Assembly (NCBI RefSeq): GCF_000744815.1
Contig: NZ_JQMQ01000005.1
Coordinates: forward strand, 5,847,801 to 5,911,800
Length of the DNA: 64,000 nt
DNA from: Phaeacidiphilus oryzae TH49
Lineage (GTDB): Bacteria > Actinomycetota > Actinomycetes > Streptomycetales > Streptomycetaceae
Reading direction: 5' to 3'
The translations under genes were made by a program, and so were the position numbers. The first letter of the stretch is position 1. Every line of letters begins with the position of its first letter. The notes beneath the pieces were generated by a model. It worked only from the letters and a program-made list of their open reading frames with translations, ran no database searches and was not told the DNA's origin. Below are positions 40,484-47,907 of this stretch, one piece after another.

Positions 40484-41087
40484 GGCGCCGGGGACGGGCA
40501 CCGTCCTCCGGTTCAGCGCCGCCGAGCGCTGGGTGCACCGGGCCACCGCCTGGCTGATGATGACCTGCATCGTCACCGCGCTCTTCCTCTATGTCCCCGG
40601 CCTGGCCGAACTCGTGGGCCGCAGAAGGCTGCTGGTGGTCGTCCACGAGTGGTGCGGCGCCGCCCTGCCGGTGCCGCTGGCGCTGGGCCTGGCCAGCCGC
40701 GCCCTCCGCGCGGACCTGCGGATCCTCAACCGCTTCACCGACCACGACCGGCGCTGGCTGCGCGGCGCCGTCCGCCGTTCGGCGCGCGAACTGCCGCCCC
40801 CGGCGGGGAAGTTCAACGCCGGGCAGAAGCTGTACGCGGCCTTCGTGCTGGGCGCGGCGCTGGTGATGCTCGGCACCGGGCTGCTGATGTGGTTCACCCA
40901 CCTGGCGCCGCTGGTCTACCGGACCGGCGCCACCTTCGTCCACGACTGGCTGGCGCTGCTCACCGGCATCCTGGTGATCGGCCACGTCTGGATGGCCGCC
41001 ACCCATCCGGAGTCCCGCCGGGCCATGCGCACCGGCCGGGCCTCCCGGGCCTGGTCCCGGGCCGAACACCCGCACTGGGACCCCTGA
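40467..41087 (+). CDS. Cytochrome b-type membrane subunit
   Basis: 206-aa protein with four membrane helices of the cytochrome b561/NapH-like (Ni,Fe-hydrogenase b / formate dehydrogenase gamma) type. Candidate haem-ligand histidines sit in AERWVHRATAWLMM, VVVHEWCGAALP, ATFVHDWLALLTG and VIGHVWMAATHP. It is expected to anchor the preceding molybdoenzyme and to exchange electrons with the quinone pool, like MsrQ with MsrP but from a different membrane family. ATG 40467 is chosen; the helix begins soon after. Confidence 0.9.
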   Translation: MSRPPEAPGTGTVLRFSAAERWVHRATAWLMMTCIVTALFLYVPGLAELVGRRRLLVVVHEWCGAALPVPLALGLASRALRADLRILNRFTDHDRRWLRGAVRRSARELPPPAGKFNAGQKLYAAFVLGAALVMLGTGLLMWFTHLAPLVYRTGATFVHDWLALLTGILVIGHVWMAATHPESRRAMRTGRASRAWSRAEHPHWDP

Positions 41088-41100
41088 CCCGGCCCGCCGC

Positions 41101-41853
41101 CTACCGCTCGGCCGCGGCCAGCACCCGGTGGGGGAGGGGCCGCTCCAGGACGCCCTGCCCGGCGTCCGGCTCCACCCGGTAGGACCGGGACTCCGCCGTC
41201 CGGCTCACCGCCTCGGTCGGCCGCTCGTCCGTGAAGAGGACCGCCGCGCCGTCGTCCAGCGCCCAGCCGGCGGGCAGCGCCCCGGTGGACACCGCCTGCC
41301 GGTAGGAGGGGCGGCGGCCCGGCTCCGAGTCGTAGTGCGGGCAGACCGAGCCGGGCAGCAGCCCGAGGCCGTCCGGGAGGAAGGTCAGCGAGCCGAAGGA
41401 GTCCGTGTGGGAGCCCTCCGCCCAGCAGTTGGCACCTGCGCTGATCCCGCAGAGCAGCGTCCCGCCCCGGTACGCCTCGGCCAGCAGCCGGTCCACGCCG
41501 TGCACCCGCCACACCGCCGGCATGTTCGCGGTGTTGCCGCCGCCGACGTAGACCACGTCCTGGGAGAGGAGGTGCCGACGCAGCCCCGCGTCGTCCAACT
41601 GCCGCTGGAAGAGCGGCAGTACGGAGGCCTCGCAGTCGCGGCTCGCGAAGGCGGCGGTGAAGCGGTCGACGTACGAGGCGGCGTCGCCACTGGCGGTGGG
41701 GAGGAAGCAGACCTTCGGGCGCGGGTTCGGGGTCTGCGCCGGCAGCCAGTCGTCCAGCAGGCCGTCGTCGTCGAGGGAGAAGCCTCCGCCGAGCAGTGCG
41801 ATCCGCCGGCTGGGCGGCCGCTCCGCCGCTGCCGGCCCGGGGGCCTCGCCCAT
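41101..41853 (-). CDS. Peptidase E-like serine peptidase (family S51)
   Basis: 250-aa type 1 glutamine amidotransferase-like protein of peptidase family S51. It has IALLGGGFS, KVCFLPTASGDAASYVDRF, VVYVGGGNTANMPAVWRVHG, and the nucleophile elbow LCGISAGANCWAEG (Ser about 139), followed by LPGSVCPHYDSEPGRR with the His. S51 enzymes cleave Asp-X dipeptides or cyanophycin fragments. The length is close to the family's. It is separated from the downstream cytochrome gene by a 13-bp convergent gap and follows the sugar-acid genes. Confidence 0.9.
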   Translation of the reverse strand: MGEAPGPAAAERPPSRRIALLGGGFSLDDDGLLDDWLPAQTPNPRPKVCFLPTASGDAASYVDRFTAAFASRDCEASVLPLFQRQLDDAGLRRHLLSQDVVYVGGGNTANMPAVWRVHGVDRLLAEAYRGGTLLCGISAGANCWAEGSHTDSFGSLTFLPDGLGLLPGSVCPHYDSEPGRRPSYRQAVSTGALPAGWALDDGAAVLFTDERPTEAVSRTAESRSYRVEPDAGQGVLERPLPHRVLAAAER

Positions 41854-41875
41854 GGTTCCGCTCCTTCCCTGGCGG

Positions 41876-42796
41876 TCACTTCGCCCAGTTGAGGATGAAC
41901 AGGTCGCGGGCGCGAGCGAGTTCGAGGAGGGCGGCGGCCGTGGCCGGATGCAGCGGGGCCAGCGGGGCGCGGGTGCGGGGAGAGCCGATGACGCCGGCCG
42001 CGGCCAGCAGGTGCTTCTGCGCGCGCGGTCCGCACTGCCGGTTCTCGAAGTGGAGGAGGGGGAGGAGGTCCTCCCAGGCACGGGCGGCGGCCGGCCGGTC
42101 GCCGGAGCGGTGGGCGCGGACGACGGCGGCCAGTTCGTACGGGGCCGTGGCCGAGCACATGGTGCCGGTGGCGCCGGCGTCCAGATCGGGAAGGAGGGTG
42201 ACCGCCTCCTCCCCGTCGAACCGGCCGGGGAGGCGGTCGGCGGCGGCCTCGGTCAGCGCGCGGAGGGTGTCGGCGGCGCCCGGGGTCTCGATCTTGACGT
42301 GGGTGACCGCGGGGACCTCGGCGGCGAGCCGGACGATCAGGTCGGCCGGCAGCCGGGTGGGGGAGAGCGGGGCGTCCTGGACCATCAGCGGCAGCCCGGG
42401 GGCCGCCGCGGAGACGGTGCGGAACCAGTCGAGGACGCCGGCCGGCGGCACCGCCATGGTCGCGCCGAAGAACGGCGGCATCAGCATGGCCATCGCGGCC
42501 CCGGCCCGCTGCGCCTCCCGGCAGCGGGCGGCGGCGATCCGCGCGCTGTAGTGGCTCGCGGTGACGACGACCGGGACCCGGCCGGCGGCGCGGTCGAGGA
42601 CGGTGTGGAGGACCGCGTCCCGCTCCTCGTCGGTGAGGGAGAACTGCTCGGAGAAGTTGGCCAGCACGCAGAGGGCGTCGGCCTGGCCGTCGATCAGGAG
42701 GTCCACGACGCGGGCGGTGCCGGCCAGATCGAGAGACTCGTCCTCGTGGAAGGCGGTGGGGACGACCGGCACCACGCCGGACTCCGGGGCCCTCAC
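41876..42796 (-). CDS. DHDPS/NAL-family aldolase or dehydratase
   Basis: 306-aa TIM-barrel lyase of the dihydrodipicolinate synthase/N-acetylneuraminate lyase family. It reads VVPVVPTAFHEDESLDLAGT, VLANFSEQFSLTDEERDAVL, VVVTASHYSARIAA, and the Schiff-base Lys in VTHVKIETPGAAD. The variant active-site loop (ANFSEQ in place of GTTGE) argues against true dihydrodipicolinate synthase. With the UxaA- and FAH-family neighbours, the likely substrate is a 2-keto-3-deoxy sugar acid. The GTG start overlaps the FAH stop by 4 nt, so the two are co-translated. Confidence 0.88.
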   Translation of the reverse strand: MRAPESGVVPVVPTAFHEDESLDLAGTARVVDLLIDGQADALCVLANFSEQFSLTDEERDAVLHTVLDRAAGRVPVVVTASHYSARIAAARCREAQRAGAAMAMLMPPFFGATMAVPPAGVLDWFRTVSAAAPGLPLMVQDAPLSPTRLPADLIVRLAAEVPAVTHVKIETPGAADTLRALTEAAADRLPGRFDGEEAVTLLPDLDAGATGTMCSATAPYELAAVVRAHRSGDRPAAARAWEDLLPLLHFENRQCGPRAQKHLLAAAGVIGSPRTRAPLAPLHPATAAALLELARARDLFILNWAK

Positions 42797-43650
42797 ACCG
42801 TCACCACCGGGTTGCTGAGCCGCCCGATCGAGTCGATCTCGATGGCCACCGTGTCTCCGGCCCGCAGGGTGAAGGAGGAGTCCGGGACGGCCGAGGTGCC
42901 GGTGGCCAGGAGGACGCCGCGCGGGTGGTCGTCGGCGCGGAAGAGGTGCTCCGCCAGCTCGGTGAGCTCGCGGTGGAGTGAGCCGGTGTGGGCGCTGCCC
43001 CGCCAGACCGGCTCCGCGGCGCCGGGCCGGTGGATCTCGCAGGCGATGCCGAGGGAGCGCGGCGCCGGGACGGCCCTGGCCAGCCGGATCCACGGCCCGA
43101 CGGCGCAGGAGTGCCGGTAGACCTTGGCCTGCGGCAGGTAGAGGGGGTTCTCGCCCTCGATCGAGCGGGAGCTCATGTCGTTGCAGGCGGTGTAGCCGAC
43201 GATCTCGCCGAACGCGTTGAGCACCAGGGCGAGTTCGGGCTCGGGCACGTTCCAGGCGGAGTCCGCGCGGATGCCCACCGGGCCGCCGGGTCCCGAGGCG
43301 CGGCGGCCGGTGGACTTGAAGAAGAGCTCGGGCCGCTCGGCGCTGTAGACCTTGTCGTAGATGTCCGGCTCGCCGCTCTCCTCCATCCGGGCGGAGCGCG
43401 AGGTCTCGTAGGTGACGCCGGCCGCCCAGATCTCGGTCTCCGGGTCGACGGGGGCGAGGAGCGGGCCGCCGGCCGGCGCCCCGTCGACGGCCGGCGCGGA
43501 GTCGACGCGGGCGTGGAACTCCCCGCGGGGGAGCGCGAGGAGGTCGCCGAGCGAGCCGGGGAGGACGGCGGTGCCGCCGGAGGCGGTGACGGCGAACCAG
43601 CCGTCGGCGGTGCGGAACAGCGTGTCGGGGGAGCCGGGCGCGGAGGTCAT
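42793..43650 (-). CDS. Fumarylacetoacetate hydrolase-family enzyme, sugar-acid type
   Basis: 285-aa FAH-fold enzyme. Metal-site acids are in NVPEPELALVLNAFGEIVGY, with NDMSSRSIEGENPLYLPQAK and YRHSCAVGPWI after it. The segments SARMEESGEPDIYDKVYSAE and RPELFFKSTGRR resemble archaeal/bacterial 2-keto-3-deoxyarabinonate dehydratases more than fumarylacetoacetase. I infer a dehydratase or hydrolase acting on a 2-keto-3-deoxy sugar acid. ATG 43650 is preferred, with GTG 43659 possible. The promoter carries a 16-bp palindrome shared with the dehydratase promoter at 44.7 kb. Confidence 0.88.
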   Translation of the reverse strand: MTSAPGSPDTLFRTADGWFAVTASGGTAVLPGSLGDLLALPRGEFHARVDSAPAVDGAPAGGPLLAPVDPETEIWAAGVTYETSRSARMEESGEPDIYDKVYSAERPELFFKSTGRRASGPGGPVGIRADSAWNVPEPELALVLNAFGEIVGYTACNDMSSRSIEGENPLYLPQAKVYRHSCAVGPWIRLARAVPAPRSLGIACEIHRPGAAEPVWRGSAHTGSLHRELTELAEHLFRADDHPRGVLLATGTSAVPDSSFTLRAGDTVAIEIDSIGRLSNPVVTV

Positions 43651-43681
43651 GGGCGGCACCTTGTCGTCAGGACTCGGACTC

Positions 43682-43697
43682 GTCTGAAATCTCGAAC
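43682..43697. promoter_or_regulatory. IclR-type operator copy 1
   Basis: GTCTGAAATCTCGAAC, 32 bp upstream of the FAH gene start. It agrees with copy 2 (44692-44707) at 14 of 16 positions and has the same palindromic half-sites. Confidence 0.75.
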
Positions 43698-43852
43698 GGC
43701 GTACGGCGGATGGGACGGCCGGGGCCGAACATAGGCGGCCGCCGGAGACCGCGCAAGGGAGCCGCCCGGGGCCCGCCGCCGTGCCGCCCTGCCCCCTCCT
43801 CCTGCTCCTGCCCTGCCGCCCCTGCCGTGCCGCCCCGCCCCAGCCGAGCCGC

Positions 43853-44635
43853 TCAGCGCGCCCCGAGCTGCCGGGAGAGCCGGGAGGCGCCCTCCACCGC
43901 GAACCCGGCCCACTCCTCGGCCGCCCGCTGGGACCAGCGCATGTCCGGCACCGAGACGCTGACCGAGGCGACCACCGACCCCCGGTGGTCCCGCACCGGC
44001 GCCGCCGCGCAACTCACCTGCGGGGTGGACTCGCCGTACTCGAAGGCCAGGCCGGTCCGCCTGGTCTCGGCCAACTGGGCCAGCAGGGCGTCGGGTTCGG
44101 TGAGCGAGGCGCCGGTCAGCCGGGGCAGGCCGCCCTCCGCGCCCAGGTAGAGCCCGCGCACCACGTCGTCCGGCTGGTAGGCGATCAGCGCCTTGCCGAG
44201 GGCGGTGCAGCAGGCCGGCACCCGGCGGCCGACCGCCGACACCATCCGCACCGCCTGCCGGCTCTCCACCTTCGCCATGTAGACCACGTCCGGCCCGTCC
44301 AGCACCCCGACGTTGACCGTCTCGCCGCACTCGGCGGCGATCTCCCGGGCGATCCGCTGCCCCGCCGTCACCAGGTCCAGCCGCTCCCCGTAGGCGTTGC
44401 CCAACTGGAAGACCCGGAGGCCGAGATGGAAGCGGCCGGTGGGCTCGTCCTTGCGGAGATAGCCGCGGGCGGAGAGGGTGGTGAGGAGTTCGTGGACGGT
44501 GGTGCGGGGCAGTCCGGTGGCGCGGGCCACCTCCGGGGCGGACAGCCCGGACGCGCCGGCGTCCGCGTCCCCGGGCTCCAGGAAGAGCTCCAGGATGTCC
44601 AGACCGCGGGCGAGGGCCGGAGTGAGCCGGGGCAT
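43853..44635 (-). CDS. IclR-family transcriptional regulator
   Basis: 260-aa regulator. The N-terminal winged HTH is ALARGLDILELFLEPGDADA, then GLSAPEVARATGLPRTTVHELLTTLSARGYL. A C-terminal IclR effector domain follows (ETVNVGVLDGPDVVYMAKVE; VSAVGRRVPACCTALGKALI; CAAAPVRDHRGSVVASVSVS). It lies between the FAH/aldolase operon and the dehydratase gene, each of which carries the same palindrome, so it is almost certainly their regulator. The ligand is probably a sugar acid. Confidence 0.93.
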   Translation of the reverse strand: MPRLTPALARGLDILELFLEPGDADAGASGLSAPEVARATGLPRTTVHELLTTLSARGYLRKDEPTGRFHLGLRVFQLGNAYGERLDLVTAGQRIAREIAAECGETVNVGVLDGPDVVYMAKVESRQAVRMVSAVGRRVPACCTALGKALIAYQPDDVVRGLYLGAEGGLPRLTGASLTEPDALLAQLAETRRTGLAFEYGESTPQVSCAAAPVRDHRGSVVASVSVSVPDMRWSQRAAEEWAGFAVEGASRLSRQLGAR

Positions 44636-44691
44636 GGCGCACCACCTTCGGGATCGATACCGTGACCGCGATCGGCAAGATAGCGGACACC

Positions 44692-44707
44692 GTCCGAAAT
44701 ATCGAAC
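44692..44707. promoter_or_regulatory. IclR-type operator copy 2
   Basis: GTCCGAAATATCGAAC in the 93-bp divergent gap between the IclR gene and the dehydratase. Half-sites GTCCGA and TCGAAC (reverse complement GTTCGA) flank a 4-nt A/T-rich centre. Position suggests control of both genes. Confidence 0.78.
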
Positions 44708-44728
44708 GAAGCCCGTCGAGGAGGTCCG

Positions 44729-46225
44729 ATGCCGCAGCGACTGATCCAGCTCAGGAACGAGGACGACGTCGCCATCGCCGCCGAGGATCCCCCGGAGGAG
44801 GCCGGCGGGGGCGTCCCGCGCGGCCACAAGGTGGCCCTCAGGGACCTGACGGAGGGTCAGCCCGTCCTCCGCTACGGGCAGGTGATCGGCTTCGCCGCCC
44901 GGGACATCGCCGCCGGGGAGCACGTCCACCTCCACAACCTGGAGTACCGGGAGTTCGACCGCGAGTACCGGTTCGCCGTGGACGCGGCCGAGGTGCCGCT
45001 GGTCCCGGAGTCCGAGCGGGACACCTTCCAGGGCTACGTCCGCTCCGACGGCTCCGTCGGCACCCGCAACTTCCTCGGCGTCCTCACCACCGTCAACTGC
45101 TCGGCCACCGCCGCGAAGCAGATCGCCGCCCGGGTCAGGTTCTCCGGCCTGCTGGACGACTACCCCCACGTGGACGGGGTGGTCGCGCTCACCCACGGCC
45201 AGGGCTGCGGGATGGCCCCGGACGGCGAGGGGATGGCGGTGCTCCGCCGGGTGATGCACGGATACCTCCGGCACCCCAACTTCGCCGGCTTCCTGGTCCT
45301 CGGCCTCGGCTGCGAGGACAACCAGATCAGGGAGCTGACCGAGGGCCTGGAGCTCCGCCCCGGGCTCCCGCTGGTCACCAGCACCATCCAGGAGTTGGGC
45401 GGCACCCGCAAGACGGTGGCCGCCGGGGTCGCCGCGCTCACCGCGATGCTGCCGGAGGCGGACTCCGCCCGCCGCAGCACCGTCCCCGCCGACCGGCTGA
45501 TCCTCGGCACCAACTGCGGCGGCTCGGACTCCTATTCGGGCCTCACCGCCAACCCGGCGCTGGGCGACGCCGTGGACCGGCTGGTCCGCCAGGGCGGCAC
45601 CGGCGTGGTCGGCGAGACCCCGGAGATCTACGGCACCGAGCACATGCTGGTCCGCCGCGCGGCCAGCGAGGCGGTCGGCCGCCGCCTGCTGGAGCGGATC
45701 GACTGGTGGCGGGGGTACACCGCGCGGCACGGCGGCTCGATGGACAACAACCCCTCGCCGGGCAACAAGCAGGGCGGCCTGACCACCATCCTGGAGAAGT
45801 CCCTCGGCGCCGTCGCGAAGGGCGGCACCACCCCGCTCGCGGACGTCGTCGAATACGCGGAGCCGGTACGCAGCAAGGGCTTCGTCTTCATGGACACCCC
45901 CGGCTACGACCCGGTGTCGGTGACCGGCATCGTCGCCGGCGGGGCCAACCTGGTCTGCTTCACCACCGGCCGCGGCTCCGCGTTCGGCTGCGCGCCGGTG
46001 CCGAGCCTCAAGCTGGCCACCAATACTCCGCTCTACGAGCACATGTCCGAGGACATGGACATCAACGCGGGCGGCATCGCGGACGGCTCGGCCACCGTCG
46101 AGGAGATCGGCGAGGAGATCTACCGCCGGGTATTGGCGGTCGCCTCCGGCGAGCGGACCAAGAGCGAGGGCCTCGACTACGGCGAGGAGGAGTTCGTGCC
46201 GTGGCACCTGGGCACGGTGATGTGA
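44729..46225 (+). CDS. UxaA-family sugar-acid dehydratase (altronate/galactarate type)
   Basis: 498-aa dehydratase. An N-terminal SAF domain (about 1-90: [36 protein letters not shown]) is followed by the UxaA/GarD catalytic region: [92 protein letters not shown] and [20 protein letters not shown]. These are the conserved Cys/His/Asp metal-binding stretches. It would make a 2-keto-3-deoxy sugar acid for the FAH/aldolase pair. The exact aldonate or aldarate cannot be told. GAGGAGG precedes the ATG. Confidence 0.92.
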   Translation: MPQRLIQLRNEDDVAIAAEDPPEEAGGGVPRGHKVALRDLTEGQPVLRYGQVIGFAARDIAAGEHVHLHNLEYREFDREYRFAVDAAEVPLVPESERDTFQGYVRSDGSVGTRNFLGVLTTVNCSATAAKQIAARVRFSGLLDDYPHVDGVVALTHGQGCGMAPDGEGMAVLRRVMHGYLRHPNFAGFLVLGLGCEDNQIRELTEGLELRPGLPLVTSTIQELGGTRKTVAAGVAALTAMLPEADSARRSTVPADRLILGTNCGGSDSYSGLTANPALGDAVDRLVRQGGTGVVGETPEIYGTEHMLVRRAASEAVGRRLLERIDWWRGYTARHGGSMDNNPSPGNKQGGLTTILEKSLGAVAKGGTTPLADVVEYAEPVRSKGFVFMDTPGYDPVSVTGIVAGGANLVCFTTGRGSAFGCAPVPSLKLATNTPLYEHMSEDMDINAGGIADGSATVEEIGEEIYRRVLAVASGERTKSEGLDYGEEEFVPWHLGTVM

Positions 46226-46292
46226 GCCGCCGGCCCGGGACGCGGCTCGTGGCGGGCTTGGTGGGCGCGGGCGATCACGGCAGGCTGTGGGG

Positions 46293-47279
46293 ATGCGAAA
46301 AGCGATCGTTCTCCTGGCGGTGACGGCCGGGTTGCTGCTCACCGGCTGCGGCGGCGGCAGCGGCAGCGGCGCCGACGGTGCCGCGGACGGCATCCCGGGC
46401 GGCCGGGCGAACGCCACCGCGAACGCCACCGCGAACGCCACCGCGCGCGGCGCCTCCGCCGCGGCCTCCGCGCCCGCAGCCGCGTCCCCACAGCACCCGG
46501 CGGCCGCCGCCGCCTTCGCCGCTCTGGAGCGGCGCTATCGGGCGCGGCTCGGCGTCTACGCCGTGGACACCGGCAGCGGCCGTGCCGTCGCCTACCGCGC
46601 AGACGAGCGGTTCGGGTACTGCTCCACCTTCAAGGCGCTGGCCGCCGGGCTGATCCTGGCCCGGGCCACCGACGCCCGGCTCGGCACCGTGCTCCACTAC
46701 CGCCGTTCCGACCTCCTCGCCCACTCCCCGGTGACCTCGGAGCACCTCGCCGAGGGGCTCCCGCTGCGGGCGGTGCTCGCCGCCGCCGTCCAGTACAGCG
46801 ACAACACCGCCGGCGACCTGCTGCTCAAGGAGCTTGGCGGGCCGTCAGGGCTGGCGGCGGCGCTCCGCGGCCTCGGCGACCGGGTCAGCCTCCCCGCCCG
46901 TACCGAGCCGGCCCTCAACGTCATCGCCCCGGGCGACACCCGGGACACCAGCTCCCCCCGCGCCTTCGGCACCGACCTCCGCCGACTGGCCCTCGGCGAC
47001 CTCCTCCCGGCCGCCCGCCGGGCGCAGTTCGCCGCCCTGCTGCGCGGCAACACCACCGGCGGCGCCTACATCCGGGCCGGCGTCCCCGCCGGCTGGCGGG
47101 TGGGCGACAAGACCGGCAGCAGTACCGCCGGCATCCGCAACGACATCGCCGTGCTGTGGCCGCCGCGGGGCGCCCCGATCGTGCTGGCCGTGATGACCGA
47201 CCGGGGCGCCGCGCAGCCGCCCGCCACCGACCCGCTGATCGCGGACGCGACGAGATCGGCTCTCGCGGCCCTGCGGTGA
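46293..47279 (+). CDS. bla: Class A beta-lactamase-like lipoprotein
   Basis: 328-aa lipoprotein with lipobox LLTGC (Cys about 20), then a Gly/Ala/Asn-rich linker containing three copies of ANAT, then a class A serine beta-lactamase domain. Active-site motifs are all present: S-x-x-K in [10 protein letters not shown] (Ser70), SDN in [11 protein letters not shown], the E-x-x-L-N of RTEPALNVI (Glu166), and K-T-G in [10 protein letters not shown]. All catalytic residues are intact, so hydrolysis of beta-lactams is plausible; the spectrum cannot be read. Membrane anchoring would keep it at the cell surface. ATG 46293 is chosen over GTG 46287. Confidence 0.93.
   Translation: MRKAIVLLAVTAGLLLTGCGGGSGSGADGAADGIPGGRANATANATANATARGASAAASAPAAASPQHPAAAAAFAALERRYRARLGVYAVDTGSGRAVAYRADERFGYCSTFKALAAGLILARATDARLGTVLHYRRSDLLAHSPVTSEHLAEGLPLRAVLAAAVQYSDNTAGDLLLKELGGPSGLAAALRGLGDRVSLPARTEPALNVIAPGDTRDTSSPRAFGTDLRRLALGDLLPAARRAQFAALLRGNTTGGAYIRAGVPAGWRVGDKTGSSTAGIRNDIAVLWPPRGAPIVLAVMTDRGAAQPPATDPLIADATRSALAALR
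46407..46442 (+). repeat. 12-bp in-frame repeat in beta-lactamase linker
   Basis: Three exact copies of GCGAACGCCACC, encoding ANAT repeats in the flexible linker after the lipobox. Confidence 0.9.
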
Positions 47280-47314
47280 CCCGGTGACCCGGTGACCCGA
47301 TGACCCGGTGACCG
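47275..47314. repeat. 8-bp microsatellite after beta-lactamase stop
   Basis: Five copies of GGTGACCC (fourth GATGACCC, fifth GGTGACCG); the gene's TGA lies in the first copy. A similar 14-bp repeat starting with the same GGTGACCC word is found at 51897-51938. Confidence 0.85.
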
Positions 47315-47330
47315 GAAGCGGCGCGAGCGG

Positions 47331-47651
47331 TCAGAAGACGTCCTCCAGCTCGCAGAGGGCGTTCGTCATGGTCGCCGTCTTCGCCATCAACTGCCCGTCC
47401 GCGCCGACCGCCTGGCCCTCGGGGGAGGAGAGCGCCGTCTTCATCGCGGCCATGTCGTCGAAGTCCAGCTCGGCGATCAGGTAGTGCGGCTCCCCGCCCC
47501 GCACCGGCCGGGCGTTGCGGATCACCGTGTAGCGCCGGAGGCCCGGAAGCTTGTTGGCCAGCGGGATGTGGACCTCCCGATAGTGGCGGTCGAACTCGGC
47601 CGGATCCTGCGGGTCGTCCCAGAAGACCAGGAGTCGCGCCTTGGTCGCCAT
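47331..47651 (-). CDS. EthD-family protein
   Basis: 106-aa ferredoxin-fold protein of the EthD family. It has the opening KARLLVFWDDPQDPAEFDRH, YREVHIPLANKLPGLRRY, and a HYLIAELDFDDMAAMKTAL strand. EthD-like proteins act as small dimeric enzymes or monooxygenase/cyclase auxiliaries; the role here is unassigned. The ATG has GGAGGTGGAGAG directly upstream. It is convergent with the beta-lactamase. Confidence 0.9.
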   Translation of the reverse strand: MATKARLLVFWDDPQDPAEFDRHYREVHIPLANKLPGLRRYTVIRNARPVRGGEPHYLIAELDFDDMAAMKTALSSPEGQAVGADGQLMAKTATMTNALCELEDVF

Positions 47652-47907
47652 CTCTCCACCTCCGTGAGGGGGCCGCCGTCGGTCCCGCCGGCCCGTGCGT
47701 CCTGCGGTCTTCTCACTACCCGAAGCGGAAGGCGTTGTCACCCCCGATGTCACCCGCCCGGACCGGCATCCCTCCGACCGGACAGATGCGCCCGTCCCGG
47801 GACAGAAGTGCCGGGAGTGCGCCCGCGGGGGCACCGGTCCTCTATGGGAACCCTGTGGTCGGGAGTACTCTCACGCCGTTCTGGTACCCGGTCTTCCGGA
47901 GGGGTTC

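Noticed and set aside
43853-46441. 862-codon minus-strand frame spanning the dehydratase gene
   Set aside because: Only its last 260 codons (IclR) are real; the rest is antisense to the UxaA-family CDS.
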